Shown here: positions 47,637-55,820 of the stretch, one piece after another
How positions within the stretch are numbered: the stretch's first letter is position 1
Layout of the letters: every line of letters begins with the position of its first letter
Assembly: GCA_019634595.1 (NCBI GenBank)
Contig: JAHCBC010000001.1
Location: 310,001 to 374,000 of the forward strand
Direction of reading: 5' to 3'
DNA length: 64,000 nucleotides
Source: Akkermansiaceae bacterium
GTDB taxonomy: Bacteria > Verrucomicrobiota > Verrucomicrobiia > Verrucomicrobiales > Akkermansiaceae
Notes under the pieces: generated by a model
Database searches by the model: none
Told to the model about the DNA's origin: nothing
Seen by the model: the letters and a program-made list of their open reading frames with translations, nothing else
Made by a program: the position numbers and the translations under genes

Positions 47637-48208
47637 AAGCACTGCTGCTCCGGTTGGAGCAGCAGCCTTCGCTGGCGGAATTCGCGCTTGGGGGTGGAAC
47701 GTCGCTCGCTCTCAGATTCGGTCACCGTCTTTCGGTCGATCTCGATTTTTTCACGACGGAACCGTTTTCACCCCAGCTTTTTTCAGAGGGACTCGGGCTG
47801 GCGGATGCGAAGGTCATGGGCATTGCCCCGAACTCCCTCACGATGGATGCCGGTGGCGTGAAGCTCGACTTTTTGCGGCATGCCTACCCTATGCTGGAAT
47901 CTCCGGAGATCATCGACGGCGTATGTCTGATTTCATTGCCGGATGTCACTGCGATGAAGCTCAATGCGATCGCAAACCGCGGCTCAAAGAAGGATTTTTA
48001 CGATTTCGTGGAGCTCTTGGAGCACTACGGGCCGCCGGAGATGCTGGATTTTTTCTGCAGGAAATATCCGGCGAGCGATCCTTTTACCGTCATCCGCAGC
48101 CTGGCTTGGTTCGGGGATGCCGAATCCGAACCCGATCCGGTTTCCCTGAAAGGTGTCACTTGGGAGGACGTGAAACGGCAGGTGAAGATGGTGGTGGCAC
48201 GTCTTTAG
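47603..48208 (+). CDS. AbiEii/AbiGii-type nucleotidyltransferase toxin
   Basis: A 201-residue protein of the DNA polymerase beta-like nucleotidyltransferase fold. LAEFALGGGTSLALRFGHR is followed by the metal-binding LSVDLDFFTTEPFS. VKLDFLRHAYPML provides the third acid, and the SLPDVTAMKLNAIANRGSKK helix with DFYDFVEL follows. In type IV TA systems such toxins inhibit growth by modifying tRNA or other targets, and some act in phage defence. The ATG at 47603 is preferred. It is shorter than AbiEii of Streptococcus (about 300 residues), like many minimal homologues. Confidence 0.82.
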   Translation: MLRFDAVPEAVKALLLRLEQQPSLAEFALGGGTSLALRFGHRLSVDLDFFTTEPFSPQLFSEGLGLADAKVMGIAPNSLTMDAGGVKLDFLRHAYPMLESPEIIDGVCLISLPDVTAMKLNAIANRGSKKDFYDFVELLEHYGPPEMLDFFCRKYPASDPFTVIRSLAWFGDAESEPDPVSLKGVTWEDVKRQVKMVVARL

Positions 48209-48215
48209 CGGAGGT

Positions 48216-48316
48216 GTGGCGGATACCGCAAGAAATCCGGCTGGGTGGATGGCCAGAGCAAACGGGCCGCAGGCGGGGTGGAGATGTCCCAACCGGAGGT
48301 CTCACGATTTTCGCTA
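48216..48316. repeat. Degenerate GTAG-type REP element, family 1, copy 3
   Basis: The left end, GTGGCGGATACCGCAAGAAA, and the right end, GGAGGTCTCACGATTTTCGC followed by TAC, align with the ends of copies 1 and 2. The stems now carry several mismatches. This is an eroded copy. It lies between the AbiEii-type toxin and the alginate-lyase-family gene. Confidence 0.6.
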
Positions 48317-48388
48317 CCTGGTCGCGCCCGATGATGAATATGGATGGGCGGCTGCGAGTTTCCGCTCCGGCGGACCGTTTATTCCAGT

Positions 48389-49579
48389 ATGAATTTTTTC
48401 CGGACCCTTCTGGTTTCCTCCGCGCTGGTGGTATCCATCCATGCGGCGACGCCCGGCATCTACGGCATCCCGCCGCGCTTGCTGGAGGAACGTCTGGAAG
48501 CGTGGAAGAATGGGGATCCCGCCAGCAGGCCGCCGGTGGAGAGGCTGATGAAGGAAGCGGACGCATTGCTGGGCGCGAAGCCCCTCTCCGTCATGGACAA
48601 GAAACTGCTGCCTGCCAGCGGGGACAGGCATGACTACTACAGCTTCGGCATCTACTGGTGGCCGGACCCGGAGAAGCCGGACGGCCTGCCATACATCCGC
48701 AAGGACGGGGTGGTGAATCCGGAATCACGGGAGGGGAACGATTCCGTCCCGTTCGGACGCACGAACCACGCCGTGTTCACGTTGGGCCTGGTCTATCATT
48801 TCAGCGGAAAGGAAGCCTATGCCGCGAAGACGGCGGAACTGGCGCGCGTCTGGTATCTGGATGCGGAGACGGGGATGAACCCGAACTTCAATCACGCGCA
48901 GGCGGTTCCGGGAATGAATGCCGGTCGTGGGATCGGACTCATCGAGGCGTCCACCCTGCCGGACCTGATGGACGGCATCGCCCTCATCCGATCTTCGGAA
49001 GCATGGACGGATCAGGATGATACACGGATGACGGAATGGCTCGGCGCGTTCCACCAATGGCTGCGCACCAGCAAGAACGGGCTGGACCAGGAGAAGGCGT
49101 CGAACAACCACGGGGTCTATTATGACGTGCTGGCTTCCCACCTCGCGCTGTATCTCGGGGAAAAAAACGAAGCGGAGCAACGCCTGAGGAATGCGCTGGC
49201 AAGACGGGTGGACGCTCAGATCCAGGCGGACGGAAAGCAGCCCCACGAACTGAAACGGACCATTTCCTTCAGTTACACCATTTTCAACACGGATGCCTTT
49301 TTCCAGCTCGCCACCCTCGGGGAGTCCGTGGGTGTGGACTTCTGGGGGCACCGCGGGCCGAAGGGGCAGGGGCTGAAGCCCGCCATGGACCTGCTGGCCC
49401 CGTATGCGGACCGGAAGAAACCATGGAATCTGGGCAAGCAGATCAAACCCGTCGGGCGATCCTCCATCCTTCCGTTCCTACAGCAGGCGCTGCGCTACGA
49501 AGAAAACCCCGGCTACCGCTCGCTGTTGGAAAAGCACGGCGGCGTGAAGAAAGATGAACGCTGGCGCCTGACGCGGTGA
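48389..49579 (+). CDS. Secreted alginate-lyase-family protein
   Basis: A 396-residue protein with signal peptide MNFFRTLLVSSALVVSIHAA. The alginate_lyase (PL5-type alpha/alpha-barrel) pattern includes DRHDYYSFGIYWWPDPEKPD, NHAVFTLGLVYHFSGKEAYA, FNHAQAVPGMNAGRGIGLIE, and the catalytic-region KASNNHGVYYDVLASHLALY with the NNHG motif. TISFSYTIFNTDAFFQLATL follows. The family includes lyases for uronate polymers. Actual substrate is unknown. The ATG at 48389 matches the signal peptide; the frame is open upstream to 48344. Confidence 0.88.
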   Translation: MNFFRTLLVSSALVVSIHAATPGIYGIPPRLLEERLEAWKNGDPASRPPVERLMKEADALLGAKPLSVMDKKLLPASGDRHDYYSFGIYWWPDPEKPDGLPYIRKDGVVNPESREGNDSVPFGRTNHAVFTLGLVYHFSGKEAYAAKTAELARVWYLDAETGMNPNFNHAQAVPGMNAGRGIGLIEASTLPDLMDGIALIRSSEAWTDQDDTRMTEWLGAFHQWLRTSKNGLDQEKASNNHGVYYDVLASHLALYLGEKNEAEQRLRNALARRVDAQIQADGKQPHELKRTISFSYTIFNTDAFFQLATLGESVGVDFWGHRGPKGQGLKPAMDLLAPYADRKKPWNLGKQIKPVGRSSILPFLQQALRYEENPGYRSLLEKHGGVKKDERWRLTR

Positions 49580-49601
49580 GGCGTAGGTTGTCCGCGTTCC
49601 C

Positions 49602-49757
49602 ATGAACCTCACACGGATCTATACATTCGTCGGGCTGGTCCTCGTCCTGCTCGCCTTCGTGCCGCTGCTGATGGGCAGGTTCTGGGAGTCCATCTATCTG
49701 CTGGGCTTCGTGGTCGTCGCGGGGTTCTGCGTGATCCTGTGGAATTTGAAGAGGTAA
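49602..49757 (+). CDS. 51-residue membrane peptide
   Basis: A short frame from an ATG at 49602 encodes a 51-residue product with two hydrophobic segments (FVGLVLVLLAFVPLLMG and SIYLLGFVVVAGFCVILW) separated by RFWE. It ends NLKR. It is 22 bases downstream of the alginate-lyase-family gene. Its TAA stop is part of the GTAAGGAGG end of a family 2 repeat. No homologue is recognised. The clean two-helix composition makes it likely to be real. Confidence 0.6.
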   Translation: MNLTRIYTFVGLVLVLLAFVPLLMGRFWESIYLLGFVVVAGFCVILWNLKR

Positions 49758-50011
49758 GGAGGGAGGACACTCCTGTCCTCCGGCTGCAATGGCGAGATAA
49801 GAAGGAGAAGTTTTCAGTGTTTTGACTCAGACGATCTTAACTTCCAGTTCGTCTCAGTTGCTTCGCAACGGTGTTTTCAGGAAAGAGAAGAAGGCTGACC
49901 GCGATTCTTACGAATCCAGCGAATCCTCAAGAGATGTGCTTCGCCACTTTGCGGTGAATCCTTGATGTCTCGCCAATGCCGCCGGAGGACAGGAGTGTCC
50001 TCCCTCCTCAC
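49754..50011. repeat. GGAGGACA-type inverted-end intergenic repeat (family 2), copy B
   Basis: The left end (49754-49790) is GTAAGGAGGGAGGACA then CTCCTGTCCTCCGGCTGCAA. The right end (49981-50010) is GCCGGAGGACAGGAGTGTCC then TCCCTCCT. It has the same ends as copy A, nearly the same length, and the same inner boundary GCGGTGAATCCTT...TCGCCAATGCC. The middle differs from copy A and holds a family 5 block (49880-49961). The gap of about 300 bases contains no gene. Confidence 0.8.
49880..49961. repeat. Family 5 intergenic block inside family 2 copy B
   Basis: In reverse complement, this stretch matches 13034-13135 in block order: TTCACCGC, then GATTCGC, then ATCGCGGTCA, then TTCTTCTCTTT. It indicates a mobile or nested module carried between different intergenic regions. 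Confidence 0.6.
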
Positions 50012-50058
50012 TGAAAGATCCGGTGGCGCGGGACGGCGGATCGGTTAGACTCCCGGGC

Positions 50059-50463
50059 ATGAATCCGGATCTATCCATGGCCCATCTGCTGGCCCGGCTC
50101 GCGCTGGGGCTGAACATCGCGATGCACGGGCTGACCCGCATCCCGCGCTTCGGCGAGTTCAAGGGCTACCTGACGAAGGAATTCACGGGTTCCCCGTTGC
50201 CGGAGGGTCTCATCGTTCCCTCGGCAGTCGGCATCGTCGCGGCGGAGTCCGTCATTGGCGTGCTGCTGTTGCTCGGCCTGTTCCAGCGGCAGGCTCTCAT
50301 CGCGGGTGGCGTGCTGATGCTTGCCCTGCTGTTCGGCGTCTGCCTGATCTGGAACTGGGGTGCTGCCGGTTCGCAGATGGTGTATGTGCTCTACTTCGTC
50401 GGGCTGCTGGCGACCCTGAAGTATGACAAGTGGTCGCTGGATGCCCGTTTCAGAAAGGCCTGA
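50059..50463 (+). CDS. DoxX-family membrane protein
   Basis: A 134-residue protein with four membrane segments (LLARLALGLNIAMHG, IVPSAVGIVAAESVIGVLLL, ALIAGGVLMLALLFGVCLIW, MVYVLYFVGLLATL). The pattern RxxLGLNIxMHGxxR at the N-terminus fits DoxX. DoxX-like proteins are associated with quinone or thiol redox at the membrane. The ATG at 50059 is chosen. It is followed 4 bases later by the flavin reductase gene, supporting a redox link. Confidence 0.8.
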   Translation: MNPDLSMAHLLARLALGLNIAMHGLTRIPRFGEFKGYLTKEFTGSPLPEGLIVPSAVGIVAAESVIGVLLLLGLFQRQALIAGGVLMLALLFGVCLIWNWGAAGSQMVYVLYFVGLLATLKYDKWSLDARFRKA

Positions 50464-50467
50464 TCCC

Positions 50468-51073
50468 ATGATCGAACTCGATATCCTCGGAGAACACCTG
50501 GACCGCGCCTATCCCATCCTCGCGGGGCTGGTCACGCCACGGCCCATCGCCTGGGTGACCACGCTGAATGAAGATGGCTCGGTGAATGTCGCGCCGTTCT
50601 CGTTCTTCAACGTCTTCGGGGATGATCCGCCGTTGGTCATCTTCGCGCCCGGTGACCGGGAGGACGGCACGCCGAAGGACACCGCGCTCAACTGCGCCCG
50701 GACCGGAGAGTTCGTGGTGAACCTGGTCACGGAGGATCTGAAGGAGGTGATGAACCGCACCTCCGCCACCCATCCCTACGGTGTCAGCGAGGTGGAGGTG
50801 GAAAAACTGGCGACGGCCCCTTCATCGGCCATCGCCCCGCCCCGGCTGGCGGATGCCTCCGCCGCGCTGGAGTGCAAGGTTCATGAGATCCAGATCATCG
50901 GCACCAACCGGCTGGTGCTGGGCATCGTCCAGCGCGTCTGGGTGAAGGAGGAGTTTTTCGACACGGAGACGCTGCGGGTGAGGGGGGATCGGTTCCATCC
51001 CATCGGCCGCATGTCCGTGCCCAACTGGTATTGCCACACCACCGACCTCTTCGAGATGGTGAGGCCGGGGTGA
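50468..51073 (+). CDS. Flavin reductase-like FMN-binding protein
   Basis: A 201-residue split-barrel protein. YPILAGLVTPRPIAWVTTLN is the family N-terminal motif, followed by NVAPFSFFNVFGDDPPLVIF, FVVNLVTEDLKEVMNRTSA and HEIQIIGTNRLVLGIVQRVW, and HPIGRMSVPNWYCHTTDLFE closes it. It probably binds FMN and reduces it or a small substrate. The start at 50468 is 4 bases after the DoxX-like stop. The upstream extension to 50423 is a shadow. Confidence 0.9.
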   Translation: MIELDILGEHLDRAYPILAGLVTPRPIAWVTTLNEDGSVNVAPFSFFNVFGDDPPLVIFAPGDREDGTPKDTALNCARTGEFVVNLVTEDLKEVMNRTSATHPYGVSEVEVEKLATAPSSAIAPPRLADASAALECKVHEIQIIGTNRLVLGIVQRVWVKEEFFDTETLRVRGDRFHPIGRMSVPNWYCHTTDLFEMVRPG

Positions 51074-51085
51074 GGATCGCAGGGA

Positions 51086-51104
51086 CTGCTGCGGGACGCA
51101 GCAG
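51086..51104. terminator. Hairpin between convergent flavin reductase and purL
   Basis: CTGCTGCG-GGA-CGCAGCAG, a perfect 8-bp stem with a 3-base loop in the 44-base gap between two convergent genes. It lacks a T-tract on either side, so it is a weak terminator candidate. Confidence 0.45.
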
Positions 51105-51117
51105 CCACGGGCCGCGC

Positions 51118-54100
51118 TCACGCGTAGTAAGCGACGCCGCCGGAGAAGATCGGCTGGTGCTTGTTGCCGGGGATATTCCGGGCGACATGCTGGCCGGCGC
51201 GCTCCGTGTGGCCCATCTTGCCGAAGACCCGGCCACACGGGCTGGTGATACCCTCGATGGCGGCGACGGAGCCGTTCGGAGTGATGAACGGATCCAGCGA
51301 TGGGACGCCGTTTGCGTCGCAATACTGGGTTGCGACCTGTCCGTTGGCGACCAGCTCCGCGATGGTTTCCGGGCTGGCGTGGAACTTGCCCTCGCCGTGG
51401 GAAAGGGGGATGCGGTGGATGTCTCCGGGTTGGGTCTGTGCCAGCCACGGGCTGCGGCTGCTGATGACCTTCGTATAGGCGTAGCAGGAGATGTGGCGGG
51501 CGATGTCGTTGTGGGCCAGCGTCGGCGCGTTCGGCTCGGAATCGCGGATCTCGCCGTAGGGGACGAGGCCGGTCTTGATGAGGGCCTGGAAGCCGTTGCA
51601 GACACCCAGGATGAGGCCGTCACGGTTTTTCAGCAGGTCCATCACCGCGTCCGCGACGCGCGGGCTGCGCAGCACGGTGGCGATGAATTTCCCGGAACCA
51701 TCCGGCTCGTCACCGGCGCTGAAGCCACCGGGGATGAAGAGGATCTGCGACGCGCGGATCTGTGCCGCCAGTGCGTCCAGGGATTCCTCCACATGCTTCG
51801 CGGTGAGGTTGCGGAAGACGAGGATTTCGGAGGCCGCGCCGGCTTCGTTGAATGCCTTGGCGGAGTCGTATTCCGAGTTCGTGCCGGGGAAGGCGGGGAT
51901 GAGCACCTTCGGCCGGGCGATGGGGGAGGTGCGGTTGCGGATCTGGAAAATGGGGTCCAGCGGGATCTCCGGCAGTTCAGCTCCGGATGCCTCCGCAGGC
52001 TTGGTCGGATAGATCGGCTCCAGCTTGCCGGTCCACGCCGCCTGCAGATTCGCCAGCGGCTGGGATTCGCCATTGAGGATGAAGGCGGGTTCCGCAGTGG
52101 TCTGGCCGAGCTTCTGCGCGCCCAGCGATTCCGGCAGATCGTACTGGTGCTCGATGAGGAACGAGAAATGACGGCCGCCGAATTCGTTCTCGAAGCTGCC
52201 GTCGAAGCCGATGCCATTGCCGAAGCAGCAGATGGCGATGGCCGGGGAAAGGCCCGCGCTGCCCAGCGCCTTCATCGAAAGGATCTTCCCTTCCTTGTTG
52301 AGCTTGTGAAGCGCCTCGGCGGTTGCCTTGAGCGCGTCGAAGTCCGGCAGGCCGTCTTCGTCGCACGGCACCTCCACGAGGGACACCGTGGATCCGGCTT
52401 TCTTGAACTCCGGGGAAAGGGCGAGCTTCGCATCACCCGGGGCCAGCGCGAAGGAAACCAGAGTCGGCGGGACATCCAGTTCATTGAAGGAACCGGACAT
52501 GGAGTCCTTTCCGCCGATGGCGGCGAGCCGCAGCTTGTGCTGCGCGTGGAACGCACCCAGCAGCGCGGCGAAGGGGAGGCCCCAGCGGCTTGGGTTGGTG
52601 CCCAGCTTCGGGAAATACTCCTGGAGGGTGAGGCGGACGTCGGACAGGCGCGCACCGGCGGCGACCGCCTTGCAGACGGATTCCGTCACCGCATACACCG
52701 CGCCGTGGAAGGGCGAGGCGGAGGAAATGTAGGGGTCGTAGGCCCAGCTCATGAAGGTGGCCACATCCGTCTGGCCTTCCAGCAGCGGGAGCTTCGCCAC
52801 CATGGCATCGGGAGGGGTGAGCTGGTGCTCGCCGCCGAATGGCCAGAGCACGGTGCCCGCACCCACGGAACCGTCGAAGCGTTCGCCGAGACCTTTTTGG
52901 GAAGCGACGTTGAGGGATGAGAGTGCTTCCGTGAGGGAAGATGGCAGTTGCTTCTCCACTTCCTTCGCCCCAGCCACGTGAATTTCAGCGGTCTGCTGGA
53001 CGCCGTTGGTGTCGAGGAACGCGCGGGACAGATCGACGAGGGTCTTGCCGCGCCAGATCATGACCAGACGGCCATCACCGGTGACATCCGCCACGTGGAC
53101 GCACTCGAGGTTTTCCTTGTCTGCTTCCGCGATGAAGTAGGCGATCTCGGACGGATCGACGCAGACGGCCATCCGTTCCTGGGACTCGGAGATAGCCAGC
53201 TCGGTGCCGTCCAGTCCGTCATATTTTTTCGGCACCGCATCCAGGTTGATCACCAGCGATGGGGCGATCTCACCGATGGCGACGGAAACACCGCCCGCGC
53301 CGAAGTCGTTGCAGATTTTGATCTTCCGGGTCAGCTCCGGATTGCGGAAAAGGCGCTGGATCTTCCGCTCGGTGGGGGCGTCGCCCTTCTGTACCTCGGC
53401 GGAGTTTTCCAAGGCGGTGTCCGTGTGTTCCTTCGAGGAGCCGGTGGCACCACCGACACCATCGCGGCCGGTGCGTCCGCCGATGAGCAGGATGACATCG
53501 CCCGGAGCGGGCGTCCCGCGGAACACGTTCGCACGCGGCGCTGCGGCGACGACGGCGCCGATCTCCAGCCGTTTCGCGACGTAGCCGGGGTGATACACTT
53601 CCGCGACTTGCCCGGTGGCGAGGCCGATCTGGTTGCCGTAGGAGGAATAACCGGCTGCGGCGGTCTGGCAGATCTTCTTTTGTGGTAGCTTGCCCGGCAG
53701 GGTGTCCGCGAACGGGGTGAGGGGATCCGCGGCACCGGTCACGCGCATCGCCTGATAGACGTAGGAACGTCCGGAAAGCGGGTCACGGATGCAACCGCCG
53801 AGGCAGGTGGCGGCTCCACCGAACGGCTCGATCTCCGTCGGATGGTTGTGCGTCTCGTTCTTGAACATGACGAGCCACTCTTCCTCCGGTTTTCCGTCGA
53901 TGCTGACGGGCACCACGATGGAGGCGGCGTTCACTTCTTCGGAGACTTCCAGGTTGTCCAGTTCACCGGATGCCTTCAGCTCGCGCATGCCGATGAGGGC
54001 AATGTCCATGAGCGTGACCGGCTTTTCCGTGCGGCCCAGCTTCTCGCGGGTGGCCAGGTAGTTTTTCCAGGCCTCCTGAACGGGGGTGGTGCCTTCCTCG

Positions 54101-54810
54101 TCGAAAGTCACCTTGTCGATCTTTGTCAGGAAGGTGGTGTGGCGGCAGTGGTCGGACCAGTAGGTGTCCAGCATGCGGATCTCCGTGATGCTGGGGTCGC
54201 GCTTCTCCTCATCCCGGAAATAGGTCTGGCAGAAAGCGAGGTCCGCGTCCGACATGGCGAGGCCGAGCTGGCGGCGCAGCGCGAAAAGATCCGTGCCTGT
54301 GAGACGGATGAAGCCGTCGATGACCTGCACGTCCGCCGGGGCGGAGATGGCGCGGCGCTGGTAGGGCGCGTCCACGTCGATCTCGTGGGAATCCACCTCA
54401 TTGATGACGAAGGCCTTGATCCGGGCGACATCGCCTTCGGAAAGGTCGCCTGCCAGCACGTAGATGCGGGAGGAGAAAACGTCCGGGCGTTCCTTGCCGG
54501 TGAGGATCTGCACGCACTGGGCGGCGGAGTCCGCGCGCTGGTCGAACTGGCCGGGGAGATACTCCACGCCAAAGGCGGTCTCGTTTTCTGAGAGTGAGAA
54601 GAACTCCGAGGAGAAATCCATCTGCGGCTCCGTCAGGATCGCCTTCGAGGCGGCCTGGAACTCCGCATCCGTCAGACCGTCGATGTCATAGCGCTGGATG
54701 ATGCGCACTTCGGCCAGATCCGGCAGATCGAGGGATTCGCGGAGGTCATGGAGCAGATGGCGGGCTTCGACATCAAATCCGGGCTTCTTTTCGACGAAAA
54801 TGCGGTTCAT
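51118..54810 (-). CDS. purL: Phosphoribosylformylglycinamidine synthase, single-chain
   Basis: A 1230-residue enzyme that makes FGAM from FGAR, glutamine and ATP. An N-terminal PurS-like region (MNRIFVEKKPGFDVEARHLL) precedes the two AIRS-like halves. These include TYWSDHCRHTTFLTKIDKVT, FKNETHNHPTEIEPFGGAAT, GGRTGRDGVGGATGSSKEHT and GGKDSMSGSFNELDVPPTLV. The C-terminal class I glutaminase (PKVLIPAFPGTNSEYDSAKA, ILGVCNGFQALIKTGL with the nucleophilic Cys near residue 1070, LSHGEGKFHA) is fused. The length is between the E. coli (about 1295) and shorter forms. It is not in an operon with purM or purF. Confidence 0.96.
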   Translation of the reverse strand: MNRIFVEKKPGFDVEARHLLHDLRESLDLPDLAEVRIIQRYDIDGLTDAEFQAASKAILTEPQMDFSSEFFSLSENETAFGVEYLPGQFDQRADSAAQCVQILTGKERPDVFSSRIYVLAGDLSEGDVARIKAFVINEVDSHEIDVDAPYQRRAISAPADVQVIDGFIRLTGTDLFALRRQLGLAMSDADLAFCQTYFRDEEKRDPSITEIRMLDTYWSDHCRHTTFLTKIDKVTFDEEGTTPVQEAWKNYLATREKLGRTEKPVTLMDIALIGMRELKASGELDNLEVSEEVNAASIVVPVSIDGKPEEEWLVMFKNETHNHPTEIEPFGGAATCLGGCIRDPLSGRSYVYQAMRVTGAADPLTPFADTLPGKLPQKKICQTAAAGYSSYGNQIGLATGQVAEVYHPGYVAKRLEIGAVVAAAPRANVFRGTPAPGDVILLIGGRTGRDGVGGATGSSKEHTDTALENSAEVQKGDAPTERKIQRLFRNPELTRKIKICNDFGAGGVSVAIGEIAPSLVINLDAVPKKYDGLDGTELAISESQERMAVCVDPSEIAYFIAEADKENLECVHVADVTGDGRLVMIWRGKTLVDLSRAFLDTNGVQQTAEIHVAGAKEVEKQLPSSLTEALSSLNVASQKGLGERFDGSVGAGTVLWPFGGEHQLTPPDAMVAKLPLLEGQTDVATFMSWAYDPYISSASPFHGAVYAVTESVCKAVAAGARLSDVRLTLQEYFPKLGTNPSRWGLPFAALLGAFHAQHKLRLAAIGGKDSMSGSFNELDVPPTLVSFALAPGDAKLALSPEFKKAGSTVSLVEVPCDEDGLPDFDALKATAEALHKLNKEGKILSMKALGSAGLSPAIAICCFGNGIGFDGSFENEFGGRHFSFLIEHQYDLPESLGAQKLGQTTAEPAFILNGESQPLANLQAAWTGKLEPIYPTKPAEASGAELPEIPLDPIFQIRNRTSPIARPKVLIPAFPGTNSEYDSAKAFNEAGAASEILVFRNLTAKHVEESLDALAAQIRASQILFIPGGFSAGDEPDGSGKFIATVLRSPRVADAVMDLLKNRDGLILGVCNGFQALIKTGLVPYGEIRDSEPNAPTLAHNDIARHISCYAYTKVISSRSPWLAQTQPGDIHRIPLSHGEGKFHASPETIAELVANGQVATQYCDANGVPSLDPFITPNGSVAAIEGITSPCGRVFGKMGHTERAGQHVARNIPGNKHQPIFSGGVAYYA

Positions 54811-55017
54811 GGGCAGCGGTGGGGCGGCAGACGCCTTTGAAGGCGCTGGATGCTAGGCAACCCTGCCGTCAGGGCAAGCGGAATGGGAAGCGGTGATCAC
54901 CTGCCGTGTATCCTGAAAATCATTCCCGGGTGAATTTTCCTCTCCGATATCTGCCGAAAAAACTGGCCGCTTTCCCGTTTCATACGCAAACTTAACCGGA
55001 GTGCCCTTGGACCGTTT
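54811..55017. other. Divergent gap between purL and the second sigma factor
   Basis: These 207 bases carry promoters in both directions, presumably. The right half is more AT-rich (CTGCCGAAAAAACTGGCC, GTTTCATACGCAAACTTAAC). No clear -35/-10 pair, operator or Shine-Dalgarno is recognised. Confidence 0.4.
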
Positions 55018-55758
55018 ATGAGTGCTCCCCCCTCTGATCACAACCAATTCCCGCCGACCCGCTGGACGCTGGTGAGAAAGGCGATGGCACGGCAGGATAC
55101 GAATGCCTTCGCCGCGCTCTCTTCGCTGTGTGAGATCTACTACCGGCCGATCCTGGCGGTGATCCGGTCACAGGGATACGCCCTGCATGAGGCGGAGGAT
55201 CTGAGGCAGCGCTTTTTCGCCGGTTTGGTGAATCGGCGGAATCTTGGCGTTGCGACAGAAAAGGGGATCAAATTGAGGGCATTCCTGCTCCAGCAATTGA
55301 AGGGCTTCCTGATCGACCACTACCGCCATACCGTTGCCGCGAAAAGGGACTCGCGTAAAAACGAGTTTCTGGATGATCCGCAGGGAGCGTGCCCCGGGGA
55401 TGCCATGCCGCAGCTTGATTCCGGTTCGCCGGATCGGGATTACGACCGTCGTTGGCGAAAGGCGCTGGTCAGCGAATGCATGCGGTTGCTCGCCGTCGAA
55501 TGGGAGGAAAACCGCCGGATGGATGGGAATCTGCTCCCGTTCAGTGAGATCGGGCCGATGCTGGGTTATTCTTCCGATGAATCCCAGAGGGACATGGCGG
55601 CACGTCTGGGGATTGACCGGAACCTCATCACGAGGGATCTGGCGCGGCTGAGGGAAAGGCTGGGGAAGATCATCAGGGAGCAGGTTGCGCAGACCCTTTC
55701 GGATCCATCCGGTGAACAGATCCGCGAGGAGCTGAAGGAACTGATGCTTCTGGAGTGA
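55018..55758 (+). CDS. RNA polymerase sigma factor, ECF-like (second copy)
   Basis: A 246-residue protein with the Planctomycete/Verrucomicrobial opening FPPTRWTLVRKAMARQDT. Region 2 includes AALSSLCEIYYRPILAVIRS, ALHEAEDLRQRFFAGLVNRR and LRAFLLQQLKGFLIDHYRHT. Region 4-like is ESQRDMAARLGIDRNLITRD, then LARLRERLGKIIREQV. The inter-region spacer is longer than in classical ECFs and includes YDRRWRKALVSECMRLLAV. No anti-sigma factor neighbour. The kinase gene follows after 62 bases. Confidence 0.88.
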   Translation: MSAPPSDHNQFPPTRWTLVRKAMARQDTNAFAALSSLCEIYYRPILAVIRSQGYALHEAEDLRQRFFAGLVNRRNLGVATEKGIKLRAFLLQQLKGFLIDHYRHTVAAKRDSRKNEFLDDPQGACPGDAMPQLDSGSPDRDYDRRWRKALVSECMRLLAVEWEENRRMDGNLLPFSEIGPMLGYSSDESQRDMAARLGIDRNLITRDLARLRERLGKIIREQVAQTLSDPSGEQIREELKELMLLE

Positions 55759-55820
55759 ACCGTTGATTCTCCAAACCAAAGGGGAGGTAATTCCGAGTTA
55801 TCAGGCAAATACTCCGCCAT

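Noticed and set aside
51031..52920. 629-codon plus-strand frame opposite purL
   Set aside because: Antisense shadow of purL, low-complexity composition. The purL motifs fix the coding strand.
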